A DNA stretch of 64,000 nucleotides from Floccularia luteovirens. Taxonomy: Eukaryota > Basidiomycota > Agaricomycetes > Agaricales > Squamanitaceae. Below are positions 22,404 to 33,749 of the stretch, piece after piece. The DNA is taken from contig VSJF01000005.1 of assembly GCA_009739215.1 (NCBI GenBank), positions 1,364,001-1,428,000 of the forward strand, written 5' to 3'. The notes below the pieces were generated by a model that saw only the letters and a program-made list of their open reading frames with translations, was not told where the DNA came from and did not search any database. How positions within the stretch are numbered: position 1 is the first letter of the stretch; every line of letters begins with the position of its first letter. A program made the translations under genes and the position numbers.

Positions 22404-23400
22404 ACACCATCATGGCCTATGAGGTAGCAGATCGTTGTCTTTGGTGACTTCCCCTGTCCGGGAGAGAATTTAGGTCCTGGAATGACAACTCACGTGGAAA
22501 TAAAACCTCTGAAGAAAATTGGTAAAGTTCAACTATAGCATAGAAAAAATGAATAAAACATGTATATACCAACTATAACGACCAACATACATAGTAAAAA
22601 GCTCTCTTTGGACGAAATGTTCTGCCTATTATTCGACTATGGAAATTAGCAGGATCATCCCAATTATGGCCATCAATTCCTTGAAGAATACCTGTTTTCA
22701 AAAGAGTATGCGATGTTAATTTTTTCATCCAATCTCCTGTGACGTTACCATATGCTGCCACCCGTTGAAGAAGGATGATTGTTTTGATAAGCAACTGAGC
22801 TAGATCATTACAAGGGCAACTTACAATGAACGACCGGAACTATCTCTTAGGGGATTTATTCCGGCCTTGTGAATATATCTCGCTTTGTTTTATCTACGTT
22901 TATCGAAGGTTTTAACTAGTTGAGAGTGCACAGATCAAGTCATAAAGCTTTGTAAACTGAGGATGCTCACCTATCTTTTGCTGTAGCTTGTGGTATTAGT
23001 TTATGTTTAAGTACTTTGATTCAGTAGTAGCGAGTTGTAAGCTCAATTTGGCTCACTCGTTAAATTAAAACCGAAGCATGCCTGTCTTGGATGTATTTTT
23101 TGTCAACTACAAAGTGAGTGATGAGAGGTTTGTCATAAAAGTTAGAAGACAGAAACATACGCTCTTGTTGTGTCCGGATTGTACGACCTGCGACGTAATT
23201 AACGCCAACAAGTCTGTCAAAATAAACACTAGTACAACCATATCAAATACCATTGATCAGCATTTCCAATGGAAATGCTAATCAATGGGATTGTGAATGG
23301 TTTGACAATGATTCCAGTTTGTATCTGTATTATTCATTAAGATGAAGTAGTTAGATAGGATTGATATATATGATAGAGAAGTGTTATACTACAGCCGCTG
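22404..23400. repeat. T3 tail repeat, no gene
   Basis: Partner of the tail after T1. It shares TAAAAAGCTC, ATTAGCAGGATCATC, GAAGAAGGATGATTGTTTTGAT and the hairpin region. It ends where the NLR-like relic starts, near 23390, at a position matching about 13430 in the other copy. Short open frames at 22573-22794 and 23078-23281 have no recognisable features. Confidence 0.55.
23250..23288. repeat. 39-nt near-perfect hairpin
   Basis: The arms CCATTGAT-AGCATTTCC and GGAAATGCT-ATCAATGG pair almost perfectly around a tiny loop. Weaker pairing extends outward on both sides to about 70 nt. A diverged copy lies at about 13277-13318 with the loop changed to TAGTA. It could be the core of a small inverted-repeat element. 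Confidence 0.6.
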
Positions 23401-25660
23401 TGGGAACAACTTCAAATGGACCTTGACAGAATCAAGCCACTCATGTACGTCAGGGCATCACACCGCCCAATCACACTTGTTTTTGATGCTCTTGATGAGG
23501 TGATTCGACTTCTTTTCGTTTTCATGGAACGGCTTCCCGACCTTCCATTTTCCTATCCGAATACTCATTACCACCCGAACGGAGATGAAGATTGAAGCAG
23601 CTCTTAACACCGAAACACTTCGCCATGTGTCGATTCTTGAAACCATATAACTACATGAGATACCGAGACGGATCGTTGATAGGGACATCAAACTTTTCCT
23701 GGACGTAAGATTGAAAGACCTTAGCTGCTGGGAAACCGTAATACATATCCGCCACGGGGTTGTCGAGGAGCTTACCACCAATCTTGCTGCCGGACTCTTT
23801 ATATATGCTGACACTGTCGTCAAATTCCTGGGTAAAATTTATACCATTCAGCTGAGATCCATCAAATGCGGCATTCACTCTGAAGAACCTCGATCGACTG
23901 TATATTGCTGTGCGGAATGCACTAAACGACGATGCCCTCGATATTCCGGACATGAAGAAGTACATTCAAGTTGTGCTAGGCAGTTGCTCCGCTTCAAGAT
24001 CAGGTATCAACATCTGGCCTGAACGATTTGGTCGGTGTTCCAATGCGATTTATCCACGACATTCTGGGTCGGCTCGGTTCAGTCATTCTGAAGTCAGAAA
24101 TGGACGATGTCCAGTTTCGAATGCTGCATGCAAGCTTCCCGCAATTCCTCACTGATATTCAACGCTGTACCGACCCCAAGTTTTACATCGACCCATCTGT
24201 ACATCACCGACGTCTGGCATTGACTTGTCTGGAGGTGATGAAGGTGATGACTACGAGAAACACACTGAAGAGAAACATTTGTGGCCTCGATGATCCGACA
24301 ATAATGAAATTAAGTAACTCTTGCCTGCATGATGCTGTCAAGAAATGTATCCAACCAAGTTTACGATACTCCTGCATTCACTGGGCCACATATGTATCAT
24401 ACTGCAATAATCCAGGTCAGGACATCTTACATGCAGTGATGCAGTTTGCACGAACGAAGCTATTAGTATGGGTGGAGGTACTCAGTTATATGAATCAGCT
24501 TGAGATTTCTGTTCCGGCTTTGCTTGCGGCACTTTCATAGTGCGAGGTGAGTATTTGGTCCACCCAAGTAACAAGAAAGAATCTAATGTATTGTTACAAG
24601 GTTCACATACAAGACAAGGACAGGAATGAAATTCTTCAAGTACTCGATGATACTCACCGGCTAGTTCTGCAGTGCTATGCACCTATCAACGATTGTCCCG
24701 AACACCTGTATATATCTGCATTTCCATTGGCACCATCATGTGTGCTACAAGGATATTGACAATACACTAACCTCCAAGCATACTATAAAGTCAATGGTTT
24801 CTCGAGATTCGGTATGGGGTCCTTGTCTCCACACGATCCCAGTAGATGCAGGAGCCTGTCGTGCAATGCTCTCCCCTAATGAAAGGTTGATTGCCTTCGG
24901 GTCATTGGATGGGGAGGTGTGCACATGGGATGCCAGTATCGGAGTATCGAGAAGGACTTTAATGGGGCATACCCAAAGTGCTGAATGTGTTGTTGCATGG
25001 GCTCCTGATGGGGAGTCGCTCGCTTCTGGTTCCGCAGATGGGACAATTCGTGTCTGGAATGCTACGTCTGGTGCGCAGCTGCACATCCAGCGTCTGCAAA
25101 ATTACAGAATGCAAGGTGTATTCCATAGCGTGGAGTCAGGACGGAACATAGCTTATTACTGGTTCTAAACCTGGCTATGTACATCTCTGGGACATCGTGA
25201 TTGGTAAGGAGTTGAAGAAAAGGATGACCTTTCCTGCTGTAATGACAGTGTTGGTGATATCGAAGAACCTTGGTCGAGCTATTGACAAGATGGATCATGG
25301 CATGCTCCAAGTATGAGATATTGCGTACGACAATTGCAAAATTCTGAAGGAGCTCCCCGTGCAATTTATCGTAGACGCCGCTGTCCTTCTACACAACGAC
25401 ACACAGGTTGCTTTTTGTGGGTTACAAAATGCGATCTATGTGTGGGACTTGAATTCGGGCGAATGTACCCCCAAAATCAAACTGGAATCCAAGGTCACGG
25501 AGGAGGGCAAGACCTTTATCGATGGCATCGCTTTGTCCCCGAATGGAAATATTCTTGCTTCGTCTACTGCTGGTAAAATCCATTTCCTCAATACGAAATC
25601 TTGGGATTCACTTGGTTCTATCCGAGGCTAGTTTCGTTACAGCGCATCATTTTCTCCCGA
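23401..25660 (+). pseudogene. NACHT-WD40 (NLR-like) gene, decayed
   Basis: Remains of a fungal STAND protein. From 5' to 3' I can read the Walker B region TLVFDALDE (about 23480-23510), a sensor-1-like ILITTR in a shifted frame, and GLFIYADTVVKFLG. A helical linker follows (LGRLGSVILKSE, MLHASFPQFLTD, FYIDPSVHHRRLAL and WATYVSYCN between 24028 and 24540). WD40 repeats come next (GEVCTWDASIGVS, CVVAWAPDGESLASGSADGT, IRVWNATSGAQ and NAIYVWDLNSGECTP, 24800-25630). No Walker A or start is present. Several frameshifts and an in-frame TAG at 24538 break it. These proteins are thought to act in non-self recognition and cell death. This copy ends tail to tail with the minus-strand copy. Confidence 0.8.
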
Positions 25661-25663
25661 TGA

Positions 25664-27480
25664 TCACCGCCTCCTGAGAGATTCGAATGATGGTATGGTT
25701 GGGGGCGGCTGTGGTGCGCGTTGTGCCAGGTCCCATACTTGAATGTACCCAAACATTGTCGATACAAGTCGTTCGTTGTCTGATGAAATCGACCTCGGAA
25801 TTGTCATAGCATCAGTCAATACGTCTAGTAAATCCCGAGTCCGAGGTTCCCAGATGGAAATGCCCCTAGCACTACCCTCAATCGCAACAAGATCTCCGTG
25901 TGGGGACACAGTCAACGATTGAGAGTATTTATGTCGGAACTCATGGATGGTCTCGCCAGTCTTCCAGTCCCAGACTCTGACTGTCTCGTCTTGACTACTA
26001 TATGCGATGACTTTCGTATCATGTCCAAAAATTCCACACAGCCCGACTCATCACAAGACCAACCTTCCGGCACCTGTAACTCGGTGGAATCGTCGTTTCC
26101 GATATCCCAGACACATAGGTGTTCCTCCTGTGGTGTACTGATTGCATGGTTCGCATCTTTGGAGATTCCTTGTACGTTGTCTATCTCGATCACTTTGGTA
26201 ACCTCGATGCCTTTCCCAGGTGTTATAGTCAATACATGCGTTAACTTCTTCCCTGCGACAATGATCTGCGTTCCAGTTGGGTTCCAAGCGACTTTATATC
26301 CACGTTCTTGTATATCTTGATTGTGCGCCTGTGCGCCTGATGCGATGTTCCACACCCGGGCTGACTTATCTTCCGAACAGGAAACTATATGCTTCCCATC
26401 TGGTGCCCAAGCTAGACAATCGACATATACTCCTGCAATCATAGTTTTCTTGAGCATTCCAGTGCTAGCGTCCCAGGTTTGCACCACATTTGAACAGGAG
26501 GCTAAAAGGCGTCCGTCCGGAGAAAATGCTGCACAATTGACCCTATCAGAGTCCGTTTCAATGATGCGCAGTAAAGGTCCCCAAGTGGGTGTGCGGGGTG
26601 AGGTCATGTGTGTCATGCGGTGAACATGGTCAGGTGTGTTCATGGAAGAATACGGAGCCACCAGTTTGCAGGATGGAGAGAATGGGAGTGCAAGATGGTA
26701 TATGTGCCCAGTGCATTTGTCGATGAGTGAAAAGAATTGAAGAACAATACGGTTAACATCATTCATTAGGTCAGGTACCGCAGCCATGTTGTCATGTGTT
26801 TTTGTTGACGTGTCATTCTAATAATGCTTCAAATTCTGACATACCGCGTAGGGCGTAAAAGATATTCACCTCAACGAGCCATTTCCGTGCTTTACCTGAT
26901 GCTATGACAGCTATGTCCAGCCGGTTCAAATATACTAACACCTCCACCCACGCCAGTAGTTTTGTCGAAGTGAATTTCTCCATAAGTTTCATGATCTCGG
27001 GAGTTGTTTTGCTTTTCGATAAGTGCGTCGCCCAATGCATGCACGCATACCGAAGATGTTTGGGAATGAATTTGTTTATGCGATCTTGCAGGTCCGGGAT
27101 GTCACTTCTTCCAAGTAACAACATATCTTCTAGCCGACATATATTCTCGACTAATAATGGTGTTGTCGTCATTACCTTCAGGCAATCGACTGCTAGACGG
27201 CCATGGTGCACTGAAGCATCAATGTAGAATGAACTATCCGTACACCGTTTATGATCGACAAGGAACTGCGGAAAGCTGGCATGTAGAACTCGAACCTCGT
27301 TGTTCTGGTCCTCGGGCAACAAGATTACGGATCCAAGCCGATCCAACACAGATCTTGCATCATCCGTGCGTGCACCAGTTATTTCGCAGAGCACCGTCGT
27401 CGATACGTGGTCTTCAAGCACTGCAATGCTTCCGAGAACAGTCTGAGTCCACTCTTTGAAATGCGGGAGGCGTCTCGGAA
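25664..27480 (-). pseudogene. Second NLR-like gene, 5' truncated and frameshifted
   Basis: Minus-strand relative of the neighbouring NLR-like gene. It starts in the linker after the NACHT domain (WTQTVLGSIAVLEDHV, VLDRLGSVILLPED, LHASFPQFLVDHKRC and FYIDASVHHGRLAV). It passes through KARKWLVEVNIFYALRGMSE and reaches WD40 repeats (NCAAFSPDGRLLASC, DCLAWAPDGKHIVSCSED and ARVWNIASGAQ). The propeller ends with ISIWEPRT and PQPPPTIPSF. No NACHT NTPase region is upstream. The frame breaks after EFEALLE (near 26813) and again at an A/T run near 26025-26035, after which the WD40 frame resumes at 25664-25915. Without an NTPase domain and with two breaks it is unlikely to work. Confidence 0.8.
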
Positions 27481-29930
27481 CAACAAGGATGTGATATGAG
27501 CATTGTGGCGAGAATTGAATAGACTAGGGTGAACTACGGGCACGCAGCAAGGGGCTGGTGGTGTGAAGACAAAGTTCATGGATTCAGATGGGATGATAGT
27601 AAACGCCCAGAATCCGTAGCAAAATATAATATGGTAATGTCACCTGTATCAGACCCTACAGCATAATAATCACCCCAAGATGCTTTAGCTCCGACATCAA
27701 AAATATGTCTCCTAGACATAGGCAACAAACACATCCTGAAGTGATAAAATTCGATACAACACTGTGATTACCTCCTTATGTCGTGTTACTCACATAGAGC
27801 CATGGCTGATGGTGGAGTCTTAATTTTATATTGTATCTGGTACATTAGTGTAAAAAAGGTACAGATTGTGGAGAAGGGAGAGCAAAAGGCAGGAGGTTTG
27901 TTGTATAGGGAATATGTGTATATTAGAGAAGTAGGTACATTGTAACATATGATAGTATTGGTGTATCAAGTAATGTAGGTGATTAGTTAGGGAACGTTTC
28001 GTTGAATGAATGTCGATTTTAAAGAGAACGAGTGGACAGAAATGCTCGCATTTGGTATACATCGACAGAGGATGTTGAGGAGAACTTATATGCAAATTTG
28101 CGAAAGGTAGCGTCAAGAAATGCAGTCTGTAGAGTGTTTACATTGCAAAATTTGAATTGTACACTGCTTAAAAATACTTTGATGCGTGTTTTGATGCGAT
28201 CAGAAAAGCTGTGCTTGATTTGATTTCGCGTTATCGTAGTGAGTGTGGTGAGTATTGCGACCGTGGGAAAATGCATTTTAACCTTCGGATTTCATGTTTT
28301 CTTCATTTCCTCTGTGATCCCTGCTGTGTACATTGTGGATCTGAGACGCTTCTAGTTGATTGAAAGGTGTTGAATTTGATGCTAAAAGATTTGGACAAGT
28401 TTTGGGTGAGAAATGGTATATTTTCCTTCATGTCTTCGCTTTTTTGACTGTCTTTTGGGAGATTTAAGTTGCTTTTGACAATTCTGATGTGTTTCTATGC
28501 TTGGATCGATTCGCATTTCATCCTGACTATGACTTGGTTGAATTGGTAAGTTATTATGGCACTACTGATATGTTTTCATGCAGGAAAAAATCAATTTTAA
28601 AGCTCTGTTCACATACATAGTATTCCCTTGTTGTCTGTCATTGTCATTCTTCCTTTATCTTAGAATACAAATAATATGATTTTAATGAGGCCTTATGTGC
28701 ATTGCTTAGTCCCTTAACTAGCTGATCTACATCTTAAGTATTATGCAATCCAACTATGATATGAATATTCAAATGAGGCAGTTCAAAGATGCTTATTTTC
28801 AAGATTAAAAAAACAACTGTATGTTTTGCTAGTGTGTAACTAAAATTCTATGACCTAAATACCATGCTATGAGTTTAGTAGATAATTGTAATATTCCAAT
28901 AATGGACTCGGATATGCCATGCAGAGCAATGGCCCATACCCCCAAGTGGAGTTACCTTTTCAGGACGTTGTGGATCATCCCCGGTGCAAATCCCCGACAT
29001 TCTCTACACCATTCTGCTCTAAACATGCTGTACTCCATTCGGGATGTTTGTATCATTTGTTTCCAGTTGTCAGAGAGTTTTACTATATTGTTGTGAAAGG
29101 GTAAATAGTTACATATTGTTCAAAGTGAGCCATATAGGAATGTTCACTGGGCGGGATGTGTTTTTTTTGGAATATGTACAAAGGAATTCAACAATGAACG
29201 TATCAAGCTATAAATATTTAGACATTTACCCCGGGTATGGTTAACGGGGCAGTTGATGTTAACCACATGTCTATGTCGTTTTTGGATGCGATGGTTGTGT
29301 CATCTTCGGTCATTACAGCAAAGCTCACAGTGATTAGTTGATAGGGAGACGTTGAGTGGGAAAAATATAGTTAAGGGTAGGAGATTGATATCCCCCCGAT
29401 TGTAAAATAAACTCACATTGAAACATTGTCCAGAGCTAGTATGTAATATGTTCATCTTTGCACTTAGAAACACATTTCGGGAAAAGAGTTTATTATCACA
29501 GCAACGTATACCCCGGTGACATCCCCGAACCACTAACCACACAGCCAACTGATAGCCGAGGTTGAGATGACACAAGCCCACTGTGTTGCCCGAATGGAAC
29601 CCCGCACTGAACCGTTTACTGCAATATGTTGGCCGATATGAATCAGTAATAGAGATGGTACGTCTTCAAGAGCCCGTGGAGCGTGGAAGACAAAGACTAA
29701 TAATAAAAGAAGTTCAGTAATACGTACGTACTGAGAACTTAAATATCACAAACTACATCGTTCAAATCCACTTTATTACCCCAGCTTGATAGGTGTCCTT
29801 CCTTGCCTTCCCACCTTGTTTCCTTGACTTTCGTGTTGCCGGTGATCAAAAATCGCTTTTTCACGTATCCGGTTTACCCCCCACCACTGCCACACATTGA
29901 ACGCCTGAAAGAAAGAAACCGGAAAACAAA
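27481..29930. other. Gene-poor AT-rich interval
   Basis: About 2.4 kb in which I can support no gene. Open frames are short, on both strands, without recognisable domains or plausible splice patterns. I saw no tRNA-like or transposon-like structure. The last 200 bases are the upstream region of the MFS gene at 29931. Confidence 0.5.
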
Positions 29931-32135
29931 ATGGAACCCTCGATACACGATGCCAAGAAAGCCCTTGATGCTTCAAGTTCTATCGATACTACCACCGAAA
30001 CTACTACCACAGCTGCTTCCTCTGTGCAAAATGGAAAAGAGTGTGACACAGAGAAAGGTATCCAGGAAACCAGTAATACATTGCCCCCTGAGCAGGTATT
30101 CCCAGAAGGCGGCTTGCAAGGATGGATGACTCTTGCTGGAGCGTGAGTGTTCTTTTCGATAATGATGGAATCTCTTTTTCTAAAATTGGGATCGTAGAAC
30201 TCTGATACAGTATAGCATGTTTGGGTTCGTACTTTGGGGCATTTTTATCTATGCCTTTGTTTCTTAAATACGCATATAATCAGGTATATCAATGCTTTTG
30301 GTGTATATGAAGACTTTTACATCAGAGAATACTTGACAAATTTTACTCCAAGCGATATTGGGTGAGTCTATATTAGTCGATATCCCTTTCCAATGCAGCC
30401 AATACTGATATGTATACCAGATGGATTGGAGGCGTACAAATATTCTTAAATTTCTCAATGGGGATTATTACGGGGAGAGCATTTGATAAAGGTTACTTGT
30501 AAGTTGATACATCGTAAGATTGGGGTTCAGTCCTTGATTCTTTTCCCCCCTCTTGGATAGCTATCATCTAGCCATTGCGGGCACAATTCTTCAAGCCGTC
30601 GCTTGTGAGTGAAAAACTACCCATCGCATCATCAAAATCTGGATCGCTAAATTATCACTATGTGGTACTAGTATTCACGCTCTCAATAACACATCAAAAT
30701 TCTTATTATCAAGTATTTCTATCGCATGGCCTATGTCTTGGTTTGGCTTGTGGGTTGAGTTATGTACCAAGTGAGTTTGGATTTTGTTGCGAGTAGACGT
30801 ATTAATAATCTATATATAGGTCTAAGCATCGTAGGACACTACTTCCGACGGCAACGACCTCTAGCGATGGGTATCGTCTCTGCTGGCTCCGCACTCGGTA
30901 AGGATTCCACATACATATATATGTTATACACGTCCTCATTAGTTACGAAACATGCTCAGGTGCTTTCCTCCACCCAATCATGTTGAACAAACTGTTCAAC
31001 GGTCCACTCGGGTTTCATAACGGAGTTCGAGTAAGCGCAGCGCTCAACCTCTTTCTCTTAATCATCGCATTGCTCCTGATGCGGACGAGACTTCCACCAA
31101 AGGAAGGCAAGACTCCGTTCCCATTTGTACAATTTCTTAAAGAGCCTGCCTATGGAATTGCCGTTACTGGGTGAGTGGTGTTGATTTGTATGATTACCAA
31201 CTGTGTTCTGATGGGATTGATTTTGATTACAGCGTATGTTTGGCGTTTTGTGGATTATTCTTTTCCGTTTTCTATTTGCAGCTGGATGCAGTACAACATG
31301 GTGTTGACGAAAACTTAGCCTTTTATTCTGTGAGTGTCCACAAATAACATGAAAGACTCCAACTAACATAATTACGACTACGACTATAGCTGTCAATATT
31401 AAACGCAGCAAGTATAATCGGTCGTACCCTCCCCCCTGTGTTTGCACCAAGATTGGGCGTGTTCAATTTATTGGTGATCCTTACCGTTGGTACAGGAATT
31501 GTCACGTTGTGTATGGCTGCAATCAAGGATGCTGCTGGAACGGTTGTCTTTGCGATCTTTTATGGGTTCTTTTCTGGCGGAGGTGAATACTTCTGCTATT
31601 CTGTTTGCAATGAGGAATCTAGGTTTTGACTCATTGACGTGATAGCGATCTCGTTGTCCCCTGCTATGCTTGGTATGTGGTTATCTGTGACAACTCATTT
31701 TGTTTCGTTTACATTTTATTTCAGGGGCATTATCCAAAAACGTTGAAGAGATTGGATCTCGAATCGGTGTTGCATTTGCGTGCGGAGGTGCGTGATTTTG
31801 TCTCAATCAGAAAGAAGGAACTCTAACAGGACGGTATTGATTGCTAATTAGGTGTCCTTGGTTTATTCGGTGAGCATTTACGTGACCTGTCGAAATTATT
31901 TTTACTCTTAACTCACAAAACCCTCAGCTACCCCAATCGCTGGAGCTCTCTTGACATCTGAGTATCATTGGATACGTGCGATATTGTATGCTGGGGTAAT
32001 TGCCTATATACTTCTACGAAAAGAGATGAAAACTAATGCGTGCTTTTGATCTAGATCACTCTCATAGCATCTGGTTTAACGTACATCGGCTCGAGACATT
32101 TTGTTGCGAAGAAAAGAGGGACCCAGATAGTGTGA
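29931..32135 (+). CDS. MFS transporter, monocarboxylate-type (MCT/MCH family)
   Basis: Membrane transporter of the monocarboxylate porter branch of MFS, usually at the plasma membrane. The soluble N-terminus (MEPSIHDAKKALD, Ser/Thr-rich) leads to FPEGGLQGWMTLAGA, the family's first-helix signature. It is followed by AFGVYEDFYIREYLTNFTPS, WIGGVQIFLNFSMGIITGRA, LSHGLCLGLACGLSYVP, YFRRQRPLAMGIVSAGSA and the central loop RLPPKEGKTPFPF. The second half reads GLFFSVFYLQLDAVQHG, IGRTLPPVFAPRLGVFN, FAIFYGFFSGG and IGSRIGVAFACGG, with the last helix before the stop. About thirteen exons with short introns stay in frame to 32135. One exon near 30212-30229 seems only 18 nt long. It is unrelated to the T copies of the array. 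Confidence 0.88.
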
Positions 32136-32654
32136 TTGTTTCGGAAAGGATTCAGTAAATTAAAATCTCTTAGTCATGAGGCAGCTACTTGTATCAGTAT
32201 GGCCAAATTCTGTTTTTACATGTTGTAGCATATAATGAACTTGCGTTTGTAATTTGTAACTTTGATGATAGAATGATATCACGTTTATGGACTTTATGCC
32301 GCGAGTGCTCCTGGAAATCGACAGGCGACAGTTGAGTTTTTGCATGTGATGCGACTGACGACAACGGGTCTCGTATTAAACTGCGGGATCAATATGTCAT
32401 ATGGTATCATCAGGTAACTGGAATTTTCTCTTCCAGTGAATTTGGGATGTACTTCGAGGTCATGGAGGAAACTGACGAGCTATCTAGTAAATGAAGGTAA
32501 TTCCCGCTATTTTAGTAGTGAGTATTAGGGGCGACAATTGACATAAATGTAAGATGTCTGCATGGATTGGCAGGCACAAAAGAAAAGTGTCGCACTAGTC
32601 GTTCACTCGAAGGCATATTTGTGAATAAATCGAAATCTCACCAGAAATACCATA

Positions 32655-33077
32655 CTAGCTTGTCCTCTTAAGTATCTCGAAACTTCCTGCCTTACACTTC
32701 CGAAAAAGAGCAACTAAGTTACTGATGACATTAAAGTCGACGACAAATAACTGTATTGGGTATATATGGAGCATGTTGAGAATACCATCAAGAATATTTT
32801 GTATTCCAGCAATGTTATTATTGAAATTGTCTTCATCTTCGGTCGAAATGCGTTCTCTCGGCGTGTAGAGTGTCAGGTCATCTAAATCGTATTTGTTGTC
32901 CCACTTTTTCTTTTTGTCCCAGATGGCTTCTTTCAGTTTATAGATAGTCTTCGTGTGTGAGATATCTACATCAAAAAGGTATTTAAATGGTGGATGTTGA
33001 CTGATGAGAAGGCGTTTGCCATTTAGAGTTGGATGAAGGGAAGTGACACTTCGGTCACACCGTGTTGAGAAAAACAC
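32655..33077 (-). CDS. Possible Crinkler (CRN) N-terminal-domain protein
   Basis: This single open frame of 140 residues has a stretch that looks like the ubiquitin-like N-terminal domain of Crinkler proteins: LFDVDISHTKTIYKLKEAIW, then KKKKW, then DLDDLTLYTP. In that family the order is hydrophobic strand, a Thr-Val/Ile-x2-Leu-Lys helix, and a D-x-D-x-LTLW/Y-x-[VP] end. The usual N-terminal beginning is not clear, and the ORF continues into a Leu/Asn-rich segment with no recognisable effector domain. It may be a fragment or lack an upstream exon. It stands alone between an MFS gene and an unknown gene. Confidence 0.45.
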   Translation of the reverse strand: MFFSTRCDRSVTSLHPTLNGKRLLISQHPPFKYLFDVDISHTKTIYKLKEAIWDKKKKWDNKYDLDDLTLYTPRERISTEDEDNFNNNIAGIQNILDGILNMLHIYPIQLFVVDFNVISNLVALFRKCKAGSFEILKRTS

Positions 33078-33749
33078 AATGAATCAAGTCCCTCTGAACT
33101 CTTCATGCCGTTACTGCATGTCTGAACATTCTAACATATGCTCCTATTCATTGTAGAATCTAACTCTAGTGCATCGTACTGCACGTTGTTCAACGCGTTA
33201 AGTATTCAGGTATGAACATCGTGGGGGAGTGTATCTGGTCTGTTAACTCTAAAAACTACCTTAGACAATCATTCAATGCCTGGATTGTGAGTGGTTCCTG
33301 TTCTCTTTCAAGACATACTTAGAGACACATGATACCTTCTATTTCTCAAGGAAAAGATCAATGCCTTAACACTCGCGTTCGCCATGTCCCGGTTGTGTAT
33401 CATCACAAATAATATTACTCCCAGAACTTCGCCTCTTTACACTTCTTACATCTAGCGCAAATACATCTCGGAAAATTACGAGCTTCGGCTCTGTTGGCAT
33501 CGATAGCGCGTACTAGATTTCTACCTCAAGAAACATTTCAATTCAGGTGCCTATAGGAGAATATTTCAAAGTATTCTGATGTGTCCTCATATGTTACATA
33601 TATGGTTGCGGACTGGACCAGGAAAGATGACCCTTTAAAATGCGAGCCAAATGCGATATGTTCTTCAGAAGTGAAAAACATACATTGTTCTCTTACTCTC
33701 ATCTGGTCTTTGCTCTTTGCTCTACTTTGCTTTGAACACTACTTTCGCC

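Larger units (their letters stand above)
4228..23390. repeat. Tandem segmental array of dioxygenase (D) and transporter (T) units
   Basis: Order along the plus strand: D1, WD40 relic, D2-T1, tail repeat, D3 relic-T2, D4 relic-T3, tail repeat. Genes, promoters, spacers and tails are all repeated in the same orientation, with enough divergence (many substitutions and small indels) to show this is not an assembly copy of one locus. The 14-codon insert is shared by D2, D3 and D4 but not D1. This supports D1 as the outgroup copy. Confidence 0.8.

Noticed and set aside
23651..23965. Minus-strand frame inside the plus-strand NLR relic
   Set aside because: Antisense of the NACHT linker; the plus strand has the family motifs.
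25898..26623. Plus-strand frames at 25.9-26.6 kb as a separate gene
   Set aside because: Exact antisense of the WD40 repeats in the minus-strand NLR-like relic.
27481..29930. tRNA or small RNA genes in the gene-poor interval
   Set aside because: I looked for paired stems with a T-loop-like GTTCRA block and found none that fold convincingly.
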